A DNA stretch of 64,000 nucleotides from Kofleriaceae bacterium (GTDB lineage Bacteria > Myxococcota_A > Polyangia > Haliangiales > Haliangiaceae): positions 79,612 to 143,611 of the forward strand of contig JANXOP010000273.1 in assembly GCA_025357755.1 (NCBI GenBank), in the 5' to 3' direction. Every line of letters starts with the position of its first letter. Position 1 is the stretch's first letter. Below, in pieces: positions 9,113 to 18,657 of this stretch. The notes below the pieces were generated by a model. The model was not told where the DNA came from and did no database searches. It saw only the letters and a list, made by a program, of their open reading frames with translations. Both the position numbers and the translations under genes were made by a program.

Positions 9113-10510
9113 TCATCCCTTCGTCTTCACCGGATCGTGCCAGCCGTCCGGCGGCGCGAGCGTGGCCGCCTCGGGCGGACCCCAGGTCGCCGCTGCATAT
9201 CGGAGCACCGGCACCACATTGCCGAGCACGGGGTCGACGATCCGCCAGCCGGCGAGCGAGGCGTCCTCGCTCGCGAACAGGGTCGCGTCGCCGTCGATCG
9301 CGTCGCCGAGTAGCCGCTCGTAGGGTTGCATGGAAGCCGCCGGATCGGGCGGGTGCGTGAGCATTAGCTCGGCGAGCTCGCCGGTCATCGCCTCGCCGCC
9401 GCGCTTCACGTTGACGCCGACGCCGATCGCGAAGTCGGGGCCGATGCGAAACCGCAGGTGATCGGGCGCGTGGGCGGTTGTTTCATCGAGTACGGGGCCG
9501 GCAGGGACGCGCCAACGGACGAGCGCCTCCGTGATCGTGACGGGCATCGACTTGCCGACGCGGATCGCGATCGGGACGCCACGCCAGCGGTCGGAGTCGA
9601 TGCGCACGCGCAGCGCGGCGAAGGTCTCGGTCGTCGAATCCTGGGCCACGCCTTTCACCTCGCGATACTCCGCGACCTGGCCGCGCACGACGTCGGTTGG
9701 CAGGATCGGCGCGATCTGCGCGAGCAGCAGGCTTCGCGCCGCGCGCAGCCCTGCGTGCCCCGGGGTGGTCGGGAGCTCCATCGTCAGGCACGCGAGCAGC
9801 TCGAGCATGTGGTTCTGCACGACATCTCGGATCGCGCCGACCGCATCGTAGAAACCGGCGCGACCGTCGATGCCGAGCTCCTCGGCCATCGTGATCTGGA
9901 TGCTCGCAACCTGGCCGACGCGGAGCGCGTGCTCGAAGACCGGATTCGCCGCGCGAAAGTACGCGATGTTCTCGACGGCTTCTTTGCCGAGATAGTGATC
10001 GACGCGAAAGATCGCATCCTCGGGCCAGGACTCGTGGAGCGCGCGGCTGAGCGCCTGCGCCGACGCGAGATCGTGGCCGAACGGCTTCTCGAGCATCAGT
10101 CGTGCGCCGCGCGCGAGCCCGGCCGCCGCGAGGTGCGCGCCGACCTGCTGGAACGTATCGGGCGGCAGCGCGACGTAGTGAAGTGGGTGCTGCGAATCGG
10201 GGATGGCGTCGCGGATTCGAGAGAACGTCTTCGCGTCATCGAAGTCGACCGTGACGTAGCGCAGCTGGTGGACGAGCGCGTCGTAGCTCTTGCCGCGCGG
10301 CTTGGCCTTCGTGGCAGCGATACTCTCGTGGACGCGCGCGTGGAGAGCGTCGTCGGTCAGCGGCTTGCGCCCGACCGCGATGATCGGCATGTCCAGCCGA
10401 CCGTGCTCGACGAGCGCGAGCAGGGCCGGAAAGATTTGCTTGAACGCGAGGTCCCCGGTGGCGCCGAAGATCACCAGTGCATCCGAACGCTCCGCCGCCG
10501 ATGAGCTCAT
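9113..10510 (-). CDS. zwf: Glucose-6-phosphate dehydrogenase
   Basis: First enzyme of the oxidative pentose phosphate pathway: oxidises glucose 6-phosphate to 6-phosphogluconolactone with reduction of NADP+. The N-terminal dinucleotide-binding motif is GATGDLAFK, the substrate-binding signature is FRVDHYLGKE (about 187), and a catalytic His is expected in VVQNHML. At 465 aa it is slightly shorter than the usual 480-500. No pgl or gnd neighbour is present, so it is a stand-alone gene. The nearest downstream minus-strand gene is Fic, separated by about 350 bp. Confidence 0.95.
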   Translation of the reverse strand: MSSSAAERSDALVIFGATGDLAFKQIFPALLALVEHGRLDMPIIAVGRKPLTDDALHARVHESIAATKAKPRGKSYDALVHQLRYVTVDFDDAKTFSRIRDAIPDSQHPLHYVALPPDTFQQVGAHLAAAGLARGARLMLEKPFGHDLASAQALSRALHESWPEDAIFRVDHYLGKEAVENIAYFRAANPVFEHALRVGQVASIQITMAEELGIDGRAGFYDAVGAIRDVVQNHMLELLACLTMELPTTPGHAGLRAARSLLLAQIAPILPTDVVRGQVAEYREVKGVAQDSTTETFAALRVRIDSDRWRGVPIAIRVGKSMPVTITEALVRWRVPAGPVLDETTAHAPDHLRFRIGPDFAIGVGVNVKRGGEAMTGELAELMLTHPPDPAASMQPYERLLGDAIDGDATLFASEDASLAGWRIVDPVLGNVVPVLRYAAATWGPPEAATLAPPDGWHDPVKTKG

Positions 10511-10695
10511 CCCGGCACCGTAGCTGATCTAGCGGCGCACGTCCTTCAGCCGGTTCGATGCGGCGACGTCCTCGCTGCACATCGCACTCGGCGAGACGCT
10601 TCGTCTGTGATGCAACCATGGCTAGCTGGTCTGGACAGAGGCTGGAGTCCGGCGCATGTCGTCGCGACCCTGGCAGCCGAGCTCGATGTCCCCGG

Positions 10696-11439
10696 CTAGC
10701 GGCACGCCGGTCGCTTCGGATCGAGGTACACGACCTCGGTAGCCATGATCATGCCGTCCCCCATGCTCATGTGGCCGTAGTGCCCGGCCGTGTGGGCCAT
10801 GCCTACGACGCGAACCCGGTAGGTGTGCGAGTCCATCAGATGAGGGCTACGCGGCGGTGGGGGCTCGCAGATCTGCTTCGCGTCGGGATAGAGATCCATC
10901 CAGATTCCCTGGTCGACGACCGAGACCTCGAAGCCGACGAGCCAGTCCGCTTCGAACGTCACCATCACGCCAGAGAACTTCGCGCGGTCCTTCAGGATGT
11001 CGCTGGGGTGCGCGATCGCGATCGGGGCCGGGCGCGCGAAGTGCTCGATCGACGTGGCCTCGAGGCGTAAGCCGTGCCTGCCTTCGCGCAGCGTCGCGAC
11101 CACGTGGACCGGCGCGATCGTGCCCGCCATCGTGATCGGCGTGTGATCCGCACGCGCGAGCGCGAGCCGGTTCGCGCCGACGTCCTCGAGCTCGACGTCG
11201 AGCTCGCCGTGCTCGGCGATCGACGAGTACTCCGCGTCGCGCATCGGCGCATCGAGATCGACATGGACGACGGTGCCGATCCATTCGGGATGATCGAAGA
11301 GGTCCTTGGCCTGGATCGCGGTCGGGGCGGCTGCGTCGGGAGGTCGCGCGGGCACCTTCGGACCCGGCGGGGGCGCGGCCGGCACCGGCGTGCTCTGCTG
11401 GCATCCGACGAGTGCGAGTGCGAGCAGTGCTTTCATCAC
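10696..11439 (-). CDS. Lipoprotein of unknown function
   Basis: A 247-aa protein with a short signal peptide ending in a lipobox (ALALVGC, about residue 13), followed by a Pro/Ala-rich spacer of about 30 residues and then a compact beta-rich domain. The start could be either of two consecutive Met codons. The mature part has one Cys pair candidate (QICEPP and the C-terminal PACR). Not similar to a family I recognise. Probably periplasmic, tethered to a membrane. Confidence 0.75.
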   Translation of the reverse strand: MMKALLALALVGCQQSTPVPAAPPPGPKVPARPPDAAAPTAIQAKDLFDHPEWIGTVVHVDLDAPMRDAEYSSIAEHGELDVELEDVGANRLALARADHTPITMAGTIAPVHVVATLREGRHGLRLEATSIEHFARPAPIAIAHPSDILKDRAKFSGVMVTFEADWLVGFEVSVVDQGIWMDLYPDAKQICEPPPPRSPHLMDSHTYRVRVVGMAHTAGHYGHMSMGDGMIMATEVVYLDPKRPACR

Positions 11440-11542
11440 TCGATCGTAAATGCAGAATCTGGCGGCGCAATGACATCCGCCCCGATAGTCGTGTCGCCGT
11501 CTATTTGCTGATCGCGGCGCCCGGCCAGGTTACCAGCACGGG

Positions 11543-11818
11543 ATGAAACTCTTCCTTGCCGCCTCGCTCGTCGCGATCTTTGCCACCACGGCCTTCGCGG
11601 GACCGACGCTTCGTTACTACAACGAGGATTCGAAGGACTACACCTGGAAGGCGACCTGCTCGGGCAGCGAGTACAGCGTGACGTTCGATCACAGCAAGAC
11701 CTCGTCGGTGACGATCCAGGGCTCGGCGCCATGCGTGCTCCACGCTCCCTCTGGCGACGTGAAGCTCACCGGTGATGCGAAGCTGCACATCAAGGACGGA
11801 AAGGTGACAGTCGAGTAG
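11543..11818 (+). CDS. Small secreted protein
   Basis: A 91-aa protein with a clear Sec signal peptide (MKLFLAASLVAIF..) cleaved after AFA. The mature domain of about 70 residues has two Cys (TCSG and PCVL) that could form a disulfide and alternating polar/hydrophobic residues typical of a small beta-sandwich. No family recognised. It stands alone, divergent from the upstream lipoprotein and convergent with the amidase. Confidence 0.7.
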   Translation: MKLFLAASLVAIFATTAFAGPTLRYYNEDSKDYTWKATCSGSEYSVTFDHSKTSSVTIQGSAPCVLHAPSGDVKLTGDAKLHIKDGKVTVE

Positions 11819-11908
11819 TCATCAAGGTCGTGACGAAGTATGCGCGTGGTCGCCCGTCGTTCGCAGTCTGACTTCGAGAGCTCCGATCCGAGCGAAGGCC
11901 AGAACCTG

Positions 11909-13513
11909 CTACAGCTCGGCGGTCGCGAGAAACCGCGGCGGGCGGCGCGCCTTCGTCGCGTGCTCGAACGCGTACGCGTAGCCGAGCAGCTTCGCCTCGG
12001 TGTACGCGGTTCCGATGAACGACATCCCGATCGGCAGCGAATGATAGAAGCCCGCCGGCACCGTGACGTGCGGATAGCCGGCGACCGCGGGCAGCGTCGG
12101 CGAATTGGGGCCAGGCGTGAGCGCATCGCCGCCGATCGGATCGATCAGCCACGGCAAGCCACCTGTTCCGACGACGATCGCGTCGAGCTTGTCCTTCTGG
12201 ATCGCGGCGTCGATCACGTCGCGCGACATCGCGAGGCACTGCGCGCGCGCAGCATCGTAGCCATTGTCCTGCAAGCCGGCGTGCTGTTGCGCCATGTCGA
12301 AGTACTCGTGCCCGAACCAGCGCAGCTCCTCGGGGTGCATGTAGTCGAACGCGAGCAGATCCATCATGCCGCGCAGCTTCGGATCGCCGCGTCGCGCGAG
12401 GTACGCCTCCATGGCCGCTCGCATCTCGCACGCGAAGACGAGGATCTCGAGGCCGGGGAGCTTCGGGTTGATCTCGAGCGCGATGTCGTCGATCACGGTC
12501 GCGCCGAGCTCTCCCAGCTTCGCGATCACGCTGGTCATCACCGAATCGATCGTGCGCGAGGCTCCGAACCAGCCCTTGCGCGGGATGCCGATGCGCGCGC
12601 CGGCGAGCGCCTTCGGATCGAGGTGCGCGAGGTAGTCTTCGACGCGCGCGCTCGCGGTCGCCGGATCATCAGGATCCGGGCCCGCGATCGCACCGAGTAG
12701 CGCCGCGACATCGGCCACGCAGCGGCCCATCGGCCCGACCGTGTCCTGGCTCGACGAGATCGGAATCACGCCGGCGCGACTGACGAGCCCGACCGTGGGC
12801 TTGATCCCGACGAGCGAGCACATGCTCGCGGGCGACGTGATCGATCCATCGGTCTCGCTGCCGAGCGCGGCGGCGCACATGCTCGCGGCTACGGCCGCCG
12901 CAGATCCGCTGCTCGATCCGCTGGTGTTGCGATCGAGCGCGTACGGGTTGCGGGTCTGGCCACCGCGCGCACTCCAGCCGCTGATCGAGCCGAGCCCGCG
13001 CAGGTTCGCCCACTCCGACAGGTTCGCTTTTCCGAGGACGATCGCGCCCGCTGCGCGCAGCTTCGCGGTGACCGTGGCGTCGCGCGGCGCGGGATGCTCG
13101 AACGCGAGGGAGCCGGCGGTCGTGCGCAGCTTGCCCGCGGTATCGATGTTGTCCTTCACGAGGATCGGCATGCCGTGCAGCGGGCCGCGCTTCTTCGCCT
13201 GGTCGAGCTGCGCCGCGATCGTGCGCGCATCCGGATCGAGCTCGATCACCGCGTTGAGAGGTGCGAGCGCCGCGATCCTCGCGGTGTACATGTCGACGAG
13301 CTGGACCGCGGTGTAACGCGTGCCGAGCTCGCTGATCGGTAGATCGACGAGCTCGTCGTGCGGAACGTTCGTGATCGCCGAAGCACCGGTGGCCCTCGGC
13401 TGCGACAGCGGCCACGCCGGCGGCGGCATGAAGGGAGGCTTCTCCTCCTCGTGCGACCGGCATCCAACCACCAGGGCCGCCGCGCTCGCCTTGAACAAGA
13501 ACCTTCGGTCCAT
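11909..13513 (-). CDS. Amidase signature family lipoprotein
   Basis: Amidase-signature hydrolases cleave C-N amide bonds using a Ser-cisSer-Lys triad. Visible are Lys120 (ILVKDNID), the GSSSGS stretch with the cis-Ser (about 202) and the nucleophile in TDGSITSPAS (Ser224). I chose the ATG at 13513 over the ORF-track start 39 bp upstream, because it gives a signal peptide with a lipobox (ALVVGC). The enzyme is therefore probably exported and lipid-anchored, as in some peptide amidases. The substrate is unknown. It is not GatA: no gatB or gatC nearby, and it carries an export signal. Confidence 0.9.
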   Translation of the reverse strand: MDRRFLFKASAAALVVGCRSHEEEKPPFMPPPAWPLSQPRATGASAITNVPHDELVDLPISELGTRYTAVQLVDMYTARIAALAPLNAVIELDPDARTIAAQLDQAKKRGPLHGMPILVKDNIDTAGKLRTTAGSLAFEHPAPRDATVTAKLRAAGAIVLGKANLSEWANLRGLGSISGWSARGGQTRNPYALDRNTSGSSSGSAAAVAASMCAAALGSETDGSITSPASMCSLVGIKPTVGLVSRAGVIPISSSQDTVGPMGRCVADVAALLGAIAGPDPDDPATASARVEDYLAHLDPKALAGARIGIPRKGWFGASRTIDSVMTSVIAKLGELGATVIDDIALEINPKLPGLEILVFACEMRAAMEAYLARRGDPKLRGMMDLLAFDYMHPEELRWFGHEYFDMAQQHAGLQDNGYDAARAQCLAMSRDVIDAAIQKDKLDAIVVGTGGLPWLIDPIGGDALTPGPNSPTLPAVAGYPHVTVPAGFYHSLPIGMSFIGTAYTEAKLLGYAYAFEHATKARRPPRFLATAEL

Positions 13514-13619
13514 GGCGCGATGATAGGCGCAGACGGCGGCATGCTCTGGCAACTTCGACGAGTTACGTGCGTTTCCAGGTGATGCCGTAGGCGCTCGGTT
13601 AGCGGGCGCGCGGCGCGTT

Positions 13620-14726
13620 TCAGGGTTCGAGCGCGGTGACTGCGGGTCGCGACGACGATCTCTGCGTAGTGAGCGTGCTAGCAGCGAGGACGGCCGCCAC
13701 CGCAGCCACCACCTCGATCGGATCGCTCGGAGACAACGTCGGAATCTCGATCGCGGTGATGCCCCACCTTCGAACGTGCGCGGCGATCTCTGCAGCGGCT
13801 GTTCGTGCCGCCTCGATCGATTCGCTCGCGAGCCTCGCGCACGCCCGGATCGCGGGGCTCGCGGCGGGATGAGTCACGAGGGCGCGAGGCGACACCGCCG
13901 GTACCCGATTGATGACGACGAGCGCCGGCGCGTGCCCGATCTTTTTCAGCTCGGTTCGGATCGCCTCGAGGTCCTCGATGGCTCCTGGGCGCGCCGACGT
14001 GACGAGCGTGATGTAGACCTGCGAAGGATCCAGCATCGCGCGCGCGTTCGCGACGATCTCGGACAACTCGGGCTGCACGTCGGATGCAAGCGCGAGCAGC
14101 GCGAGCGCCGCGGCGATCGGTGCCTCGCCGATCGAGGCCGAGAGCGTTTGCACGAGGCGGTTCTGGCCCCAGCGCGCCAGCCGGCTCGTGAGCCCGCGCG
14201 TCGGCGCGACAGCCTGGCGCGCCAGCTGGCCGAGCCATCGCAGCGCACGTCCGTCGACGATCTCGCCGAGCCGCGTCGGTAGCGCGAGCAACTCGAGCGC
14301 ATGCCGCGAGGGAGCGGTGTCGATCACGAGGGTGCTCGGGACCGTCGCGGCACTCCGGTAGCGCGCGAGCTCGGTGAGCGAGATCAGCTCGTGGATCCCT
14401 GCGAAGCCGCCGGTCATCGCCTCGAGCAGCGGATTGTTGGCGAGACGATCGGCGTGATCAGGAAACTGGATCAGCCAGCGCGCGATCAGCTCGCGGACAC
14501 CGGTGACGGGGGACGGCACCAGCGCGGTCAGGTTCGGCTGGCCAGGAACGTCGCCGAGGCCGAGTAAGCCGGGCAAGCCGACCGCATCGCCGAGCCTGCG
14601 TGCCGGATCGACGGTGGCAACGATCGTGCGCTGACCACGTGCGGCGAGCATCGCGGCGAGCGCGGCCGCGACCGTGGTCTTGCCGACGCCGCCGGTTCCG
14701 AGACACACCCAGGTCGACGGTGTCAC
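13620..14726 (-). CDS. ArsA/Get3-like ATPase, second of a pair
   Basis: A 368-aa protein. The P-loop is GTGGVGKTT, so the signature Lys of the deviant Walker A (KGGxGK) is replaced by Thr. Downstream, VIDTAPSRHALELL matches the switch region of ArsA/Get3 ATPases. The start is GTG at 14726, overlapping the TGA of the preceding gene by four bases (GTGA), which shows translational coupling. The ORF-track start far upstream lies inside that gene. The arrangement recalls the paired ArsA-like BagA/BagB proteins of actinobacteria, where one member also lacks the signature Lys. No arsenic genes are nearby, so arsenite export is unlikely. The client is unknown. Confidence 0.85.
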   Translation of the reverse strand: MTPSTWVCLGTGGVGKTTVAAALAAMLAARGQRTIVATVDPARRLGDAVGLPGLLGLGDVPGQPNLTALVPSPVTGVRELIARWLIQFPDHADRLANNPLLEAMTGGFAGIHELISLTELARYRSAATVPSTLVIDTAPSRHALELLALPTRLGEIVDGRALRWLGQLARQAVAPTRGLTSRLARWGQNRLVQTLSASIGEAPIAAALALLALASDVQPELSEIVANARAMLDPSQVYITLVTSARPGAIEDLEAIRTELKKIGHAPALVVINRVPAVSPRALVTHPAASPAIRACARLASESIEAARTAAAEIAAHVRRWGITAIEIPTLSPSDPIEVVAAVAAVLAASTLTTQRSSSRPAVTALEP

Positions 14727-15586
14727 GAGCTCCTCGCTGCGATCGCGCGCGCCACAACGGGAGCGGACGGTCGATCCAGGCCGAGTGGGAGCTCGCATGT
14801 CGGCGTGATCTCGAACCACGGCATCGGCGAGGGCTTGGCCCATTGCGCGAGCGCGGCAGCCTCGGAGGTCAGGTCGGTGAGCCGCGCGAGCGACGCGAGA
14901 TCGCTGGCATCGAACGAGGGTGGACGATGGACCTGATTGATCACGATGAGGTCGGGAGGCCGCGGCAACGCCTCGCACAGCTCGGCGGTCTCGCGCGCGA
15001 CCAGCGGCTCGCACAGCGTGACCACGACGAGTCGCGTGAAGGTCGGATCGCCGAGGCGCTCGTGCAGCCGATCGACGAGCGTGCGCGCGCGGCCGACCGG
15101 CGCGAGCGATCGCAATAGCCCGACCGTCGTCAACCACGCGAGGCCGTGACCGGTCGCTGGCATATCGAGTACGACCTGGCTGCCGCCGTCGACGCGAGTC
15201 AGCGCCGCGACCAGCAACGAGACTTCACGCAAGCCCGGCACGACCGTCGCGAGCTGGCGCACCGCGAACTGAGACATCACGGCGCGAGCGAGCCGATTCG
15301 AACCGAAGATGATCGCAGCTGCGTCGCGCAGCGCATCGAGCTCGTCGATCCGCTCCACGCTGTAGCGCCGGCTGACTTCGCGGATCGGATCGTGACCGAG
15401 TCGCGCCCCGAGCCCGGGTTCGACGACCATCGCGCGACCACCGCTGGTGCCCATCAGCTCCGCGAGACCGTGCGCGACGGTAGACTTACCAACTCCGCCC
15501 TTGCCCAGCACGAGCGTGAGGGGCCAGGCGACCGAGGAAGGCTCGGTCACGGTCGGAGCTCGACGTTCACGTCCCTTGGATGCCAA
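14723..15586 (-). CDS. ArsA/Get3-like ATPase, first of a pair
   Basis: A 287-aa protein with an intact deviant Walker A (LGKGGVGKST, about residue 28) and a switch-like DMPATGHGLAW. This places it in the SIMIBI class of dimeric ATPases, near ArsA/Get3. It is shorter than classical ArsA halves. Its stop overlaps the start of the next gene, so the two are expected in equal amounts and may form a heterodimer in which this protein supplies the signature Lys. Cytoplasmic: no membrane segment is seen. Confidence 0.85.
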   Translation of the reverse strand: MASKGRERRAPTVTEPSSVAWPLTLVLGKGGVGKSTVAHGLAELMGTSGGRAMVVEPGLGARLGHDPIREVSRRYSVERIDELDALRDAAAIIFGSNRLARAVMSQFAVRQLATVVPGLREVSLLVAALTRVDGGSQVVLDMPATGHGLAWLTTVGLLRSLAPVGRARTLVDRLHERLGDPTFTRLVVVTLCEPLVARETAELCEALPRPPDLIVINQVHRPPSFDASDLASLARLTDLTSEAAALAQWAKPSPMPWFEITPTCELPLGLDRPSAPVVARAIAARSS

Positions 15587-15649
15587 CGAGCATGCGAACG
15601 TTACGAGCGACTACAGCCGCGAGGCCACGTCGTGACACGGCTCGCACCG

Positions 15650-15922
15650 CTACGGTTCAAGTGATTCGGCGGTGTGCACGATCGTGACCTCGCGCGACTC
15701 CTCGAGCATCGCGACGAGTGCCGAATCGATCGCCTCGCCGGTCGTCGTCGGCTTGCCGCGGTCGGTCGTGCTGACGAACAGGGTGGCTTCGTCGTCGAGG
15801 CGATCGAGCTCCGGGCCGACCATCGCACGGCGCAGCTGCCACATGCCGCCGCTATCGCGGCGCGACCGATCGAACATGCGGCCAAGCTCCGCGAGCTCGA
15901 TGTAGACGAGCAGGCTCGCCAT
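15650..15922 (-). CDS. Small hypothetical protein upstream of ATPase pair
   Basis: A 90-aa acidic protein (MASLLVYIELAELG...) on the same strand, 63 bp upstream of the ATPase pair, probably the first gene of that operon. Composition is that of a real soluble protein rather than a shadow frame. No motif is recognised, and the C-terminus has an IVHTAES strand-like segment. Function unknown. Confidence 0.55.
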   Translation of the reverse strand: MASLLVYIELAELGRMFDRSRRDSGGMWQLRRAMVGPELDRLDDEATLFVSTTDRGKPTTTGEAIDSALVAMLEESREVTIVHTAESLEP

Positions 15923-16116
15923 TCACACGATCGTATCCCGATTCGCCATTCTTCGCCCGTGAGCGCACGCGCGCGATCACTGCGCCGTGATGTCGAGCGA
16001 CTCTCATGGCGGCGGTCGTCGAGCGGTGGCACCCACGCCGAGCGCGCCGCCTTCAAGAATCAGATCGATTGGATTCCTTGAGTGACGGAGCAGTGCGGCC
16101 GACGCAGGCGCCGGCT

Positions 16117-17106
16117 TCAGTCGAAGCGCAGCAACGTGACCGAGTCATCTTCCAGATCATCGATGTCGTACGGCGCGTGCGCTCGGACCTGGCTCGGGGC
16201 GCTCGGGAACGACAGGTCGAGCCCGGCGAGCACGCGCGGCTTGCCGGATTCGGACGGGATGATGCGCACCACGATATCGGTCAGCTTGTTCGGGACCACC
16301 GTGATCGCGACCGTCGAGGCAGCCGACAAGATGCGCCACAGCCCGAGGCCCCCGCGGCTCTCGTCGAGCGCCCCACCGCGGTTGCATCGCCCCAGCACCT
16401 TCGAGAGCCGCGAACGCGACAGCGAGCCGAACGAATCTCGAACCCGCACGAAGGCGCACTCGCGCTCGATGCCGTAGCTGATCTCGCACGCTCGCTCCGG
16501 TGCGAGATCGACGTCCTCGGAACGCGACACCGGCCGGTCGAAGTACCCGGCCTCCGCCGGTGCATTGTAGAGCGCGTTCATCACGAGCTCCTCGGCGACT
16601 TGGTCGAGCGCCGCGAGCGTACGATCGGGGATTCCCTGGCGCTCGAAGAAATCGTGCATCCGCTCGATCCGAGTCGCGCGCTTGCTCGCGGTGGCGAGGA
16701 GGGCCAGGCGACCGACGCCGTTGATCGGCGTTGGACTGGCCAGCGACGGTACCGAGCCTTGGAGGATCGAGAAGAGATGCGACTCGGCGAGAGGCGAGAC
16801 GAGGAGCGACAACGTGATCGCGTGGGACAGCCACGGGGTCAACTCGAACCGTTCGATCATCACCGAGAGCACCGATCGCGACGCGATCGGTTGATCGACG
16901 ATCGCGACGATCGGGGTGGTCAGTCCGAGGTCGCCGAGCTCTCCGAGCTTCTCGAGATCGCAGAACACGATCACACGATGCATGCGCGCGACCTCGAGCA
17001 CCTCGCCGGAGCTGACCACCGTGATCCACGGGCGAGGCAAGACGCTACAAAGGTGCGCCGCGCGCTCCGCCTGTGCGTAGACGACGGCCAGCGGTCGTGA
17101 GGTCAC
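16117..17106 (-). CDS. Anti-sigma/HATPase domain signalling protein
   Basis: A 329-aa protein. The first 120 residues have the alternating strand-helix look of a receiver-like domain (VIVFCDLEKL, PIVAIVDQP) but no convincing phospho-acceptor set, so it may be a degenerate receiver. The second half holds a GHKL ATPase of the RsbW/anti-sigma type: N box AEELVMNALYNA, G1-like DSFGSLS and G2-like GGLGLWRI. A His-kinase dimerisation domain is absent, so it probably sequesters a partner or phosphorylates an anti-anti-sigma factor. It lies next to the REC-GGDEF-Hpt gene, on the same strand, about 85 bp downstream of it. Confidence 0.8.
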   Translation of the reverse strand: MTSRPLAVVYAQAERAAHLCSVLPRPWITVVSSGEVLEVARMHRVIVFCDLEKLGELGDLGLTTPIVAIVDQPIASRSVLSVMIERFELTPWLSHAITLSLLVSPLAESHLFSILQGSVPSLASPTPINGVGRLALLATASKRATRIERMHDFFERQGIPDRTLAALDQVAEELVMNALYNAPAEAGYFDRPVSRSEDVDLAPERACEISYGIERECAFVRVRDSFGSLSRSRLSKVLGRCNRGGALDESRGGLGLWRILSAASTVAITVVPNKLTDIVVRIIPSESGKPRVLAGLDLSFPSAPSQVRAHAPYDIDDLEDDSVTLLRFD

Positions 17107-17190
17107 ATGAAAACCTTAACGCTATCCGGTTCCGACAAGCAACGTCAGGGAGCCGTCGACCCGCTCGCGGCAATCGGCGGGCCAGCGCCG

Positions 17191-18516
17191 TCAGCTCTCG
17201 GCGGCGATCGCGCGGACCGAGGGGCGGCGATACACGACATGCACGTGCTCGAGATACCAGCCGAGCTCGTCGAGCGTCCGCAGCGCATCGGCCCGCTCCG
17301 ATGCATGCTCGAGGCGCTCGCCCAGCGCGGAGAGATCATCGAATCCGAACGTGCCGCCGGAACCCTTGAGCTTGTGACCGAGCGCGCGGACGACGCCGAG
17401 GTCATTCGCGTGTGCGGCGTTGCGCAACTGTTCGATCTCGGTCCGGCGATGCTCTAGAAACCTGGGGATGTGAAGTGCGAGGTACGGATCGACGCACACG
17501 ATGGGACACACCGGCCACGGCCTCCGCGTCACGACGACATGCGCCGGCGAGCTGATATCGGCGCGCCAGCAGTTGCGGCCGTCGCGCTTGGCGCGAAACA
17601 GCGCGCCATCCGCGGCACTCACGAGCTCCGCGACCGGGCGATCGACCGTCGGCGCGAGGGTCGCGACACCGGCGCTGATCGTGACGACCCGCGCGCTTCG
17701 CGACCCCGCGTGAGGCAGGCCGAGCTCCTCGACCGCGGCACGCAGGCGCTCGGCGACCACGCACGCGCCCGCCGCAGCGGTATCGGGAAGCAGCGCGACG
17801 AACTCCTCGCCGCCGTAGCGCGCGAGCATGTCCGAGGGACGGCGCAGACAGTTCGCCATCGCGTTCGAGACGTCCTTGAGGCACGCATCACCTCCGACGT
17901 GCGAGTACTGCTCGTTGAACGAGTGGAACTCGTCGACGTCGGCGATCACGAGCGATAGCGGCGAGCCCTGACGCAACGCCCGGATCCACTCGCGGGCGAG
18001 CAGATCATCGAAGTGGCCACGATTCGCGACGCCGGTCAGCGCGTCGATACAGACCGCCCGCTCGAGCTCCCGCGCGGAGAGCTCGAGGCTGCGATTGCGC
18101 GCTGCGAGCTCCTCGTCGCGGATCCGCCGCACCACCCGCTCGGAGCGTAGACGTAACGCCGAGCGCACGCGCGCACCTAGCTCGCCCAGCCGAAACGGCT
18201 TGGCGACGTAGTCCTCCGCTCCCGCCTCGAACGCGATCTCGACGACCGAGTCGTCGTTGCGCGCCGTGATGATCACGATGGGCACGGCCGGCAACAGCCC
18301 AGACAGCGCGCGACAGACGTCGAGGCCGTCCATGTCGGGGAGCCCGAGGTCCAGCAAAACGAGGTCTGGGGCGAAGGCTGTCGCGGCTGCGATTGCCTCG
18401 CGCCCCGATCCGACAAACCGCATCTCACTGCAACCTACCTGACGGAGGACCTCCTCGATCAACGGTAGCAGCGAGCAGTCATCTTCGATTACGAGCGTGC
18501 GGTTCGAGGCATTCAT
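17191..18516 (-). CDS. REC-GGDEF-Hpt response regulator
   Basis: A 441-aa protein with three domains: a receiver with phospho-acceptor Asp56 and Lys106 (AKPF); a GGDEF diguanylate cyclase with active-site GGEEF at 235-239 and a product-inhibition I-site RPSD at 226-229, exactly five residues before it; and a C-terminal Hpt domain with phospho-His381 (GHKLKGSGG). It should make cyclic di-GMP when phosphorylated and also pass or receive phosphate through Hpt. Having both acceptor and donor domains in one cyclase is unusual. No cognate hybrid kinase is adjacent. The start ATG gives a full receiver. Confidence 0.93.
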   Translation of the reverse strand: MNASNRTLVIEDDCSLLPLIEEVLRQVGCSEMRFVGSGREAIAAATAFAPDLVLLDLGLPDMDGLDVCRALSGLLPAVPIVIITARNDDSVVEIAFEAGAEDYVAKPFRLGELGARVRSALRLRSERVVRRIRDEELAARNRSLELSARELERAVCIDALTGVANRGHFDDLLAREWIRALRQGSPLSLVIADVDEFHSFNEQYSHVGGDACLKDVSNAMANCLRRPSDMLARYGGEEFVALLPDTAAAGACVVAERLRAAVEELGLPHAGSRSARVVTISAGVATLAPTVDRPVAELVSAADGALFRAKRDGRNCWRADISSPAHVVVTRRPWPVCPIVCVDPYLALHIPRFLEHRRTEIEQLRNAAHANDLGVVRALGHKLKGSGGTFGFDDLSALGERLEHASERADALRTLDELGWYLEHVHVVYRRPSVRAIAAES

Positions 18517-18657
18517 GAGGGTGGCATGCGAGAAGGCCGCAGGCCGTACCTGGGTCTATTGCACACGATGCGCCACTGTCAAAACGAGACGGTCAGGTGA
18601 CCTCCCTCGTACCGTTTCGACCCGGGGTGAGGTCGAGGTGTATCCTATCGCGAGCTC

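Noticed and set aside
8775-9323. 182-aa plus-strand ORF over the 30-bp repeats
   Set aside because: It runs antisense into zwf and loses protein character after the repeats; the repeats explain its regular start.
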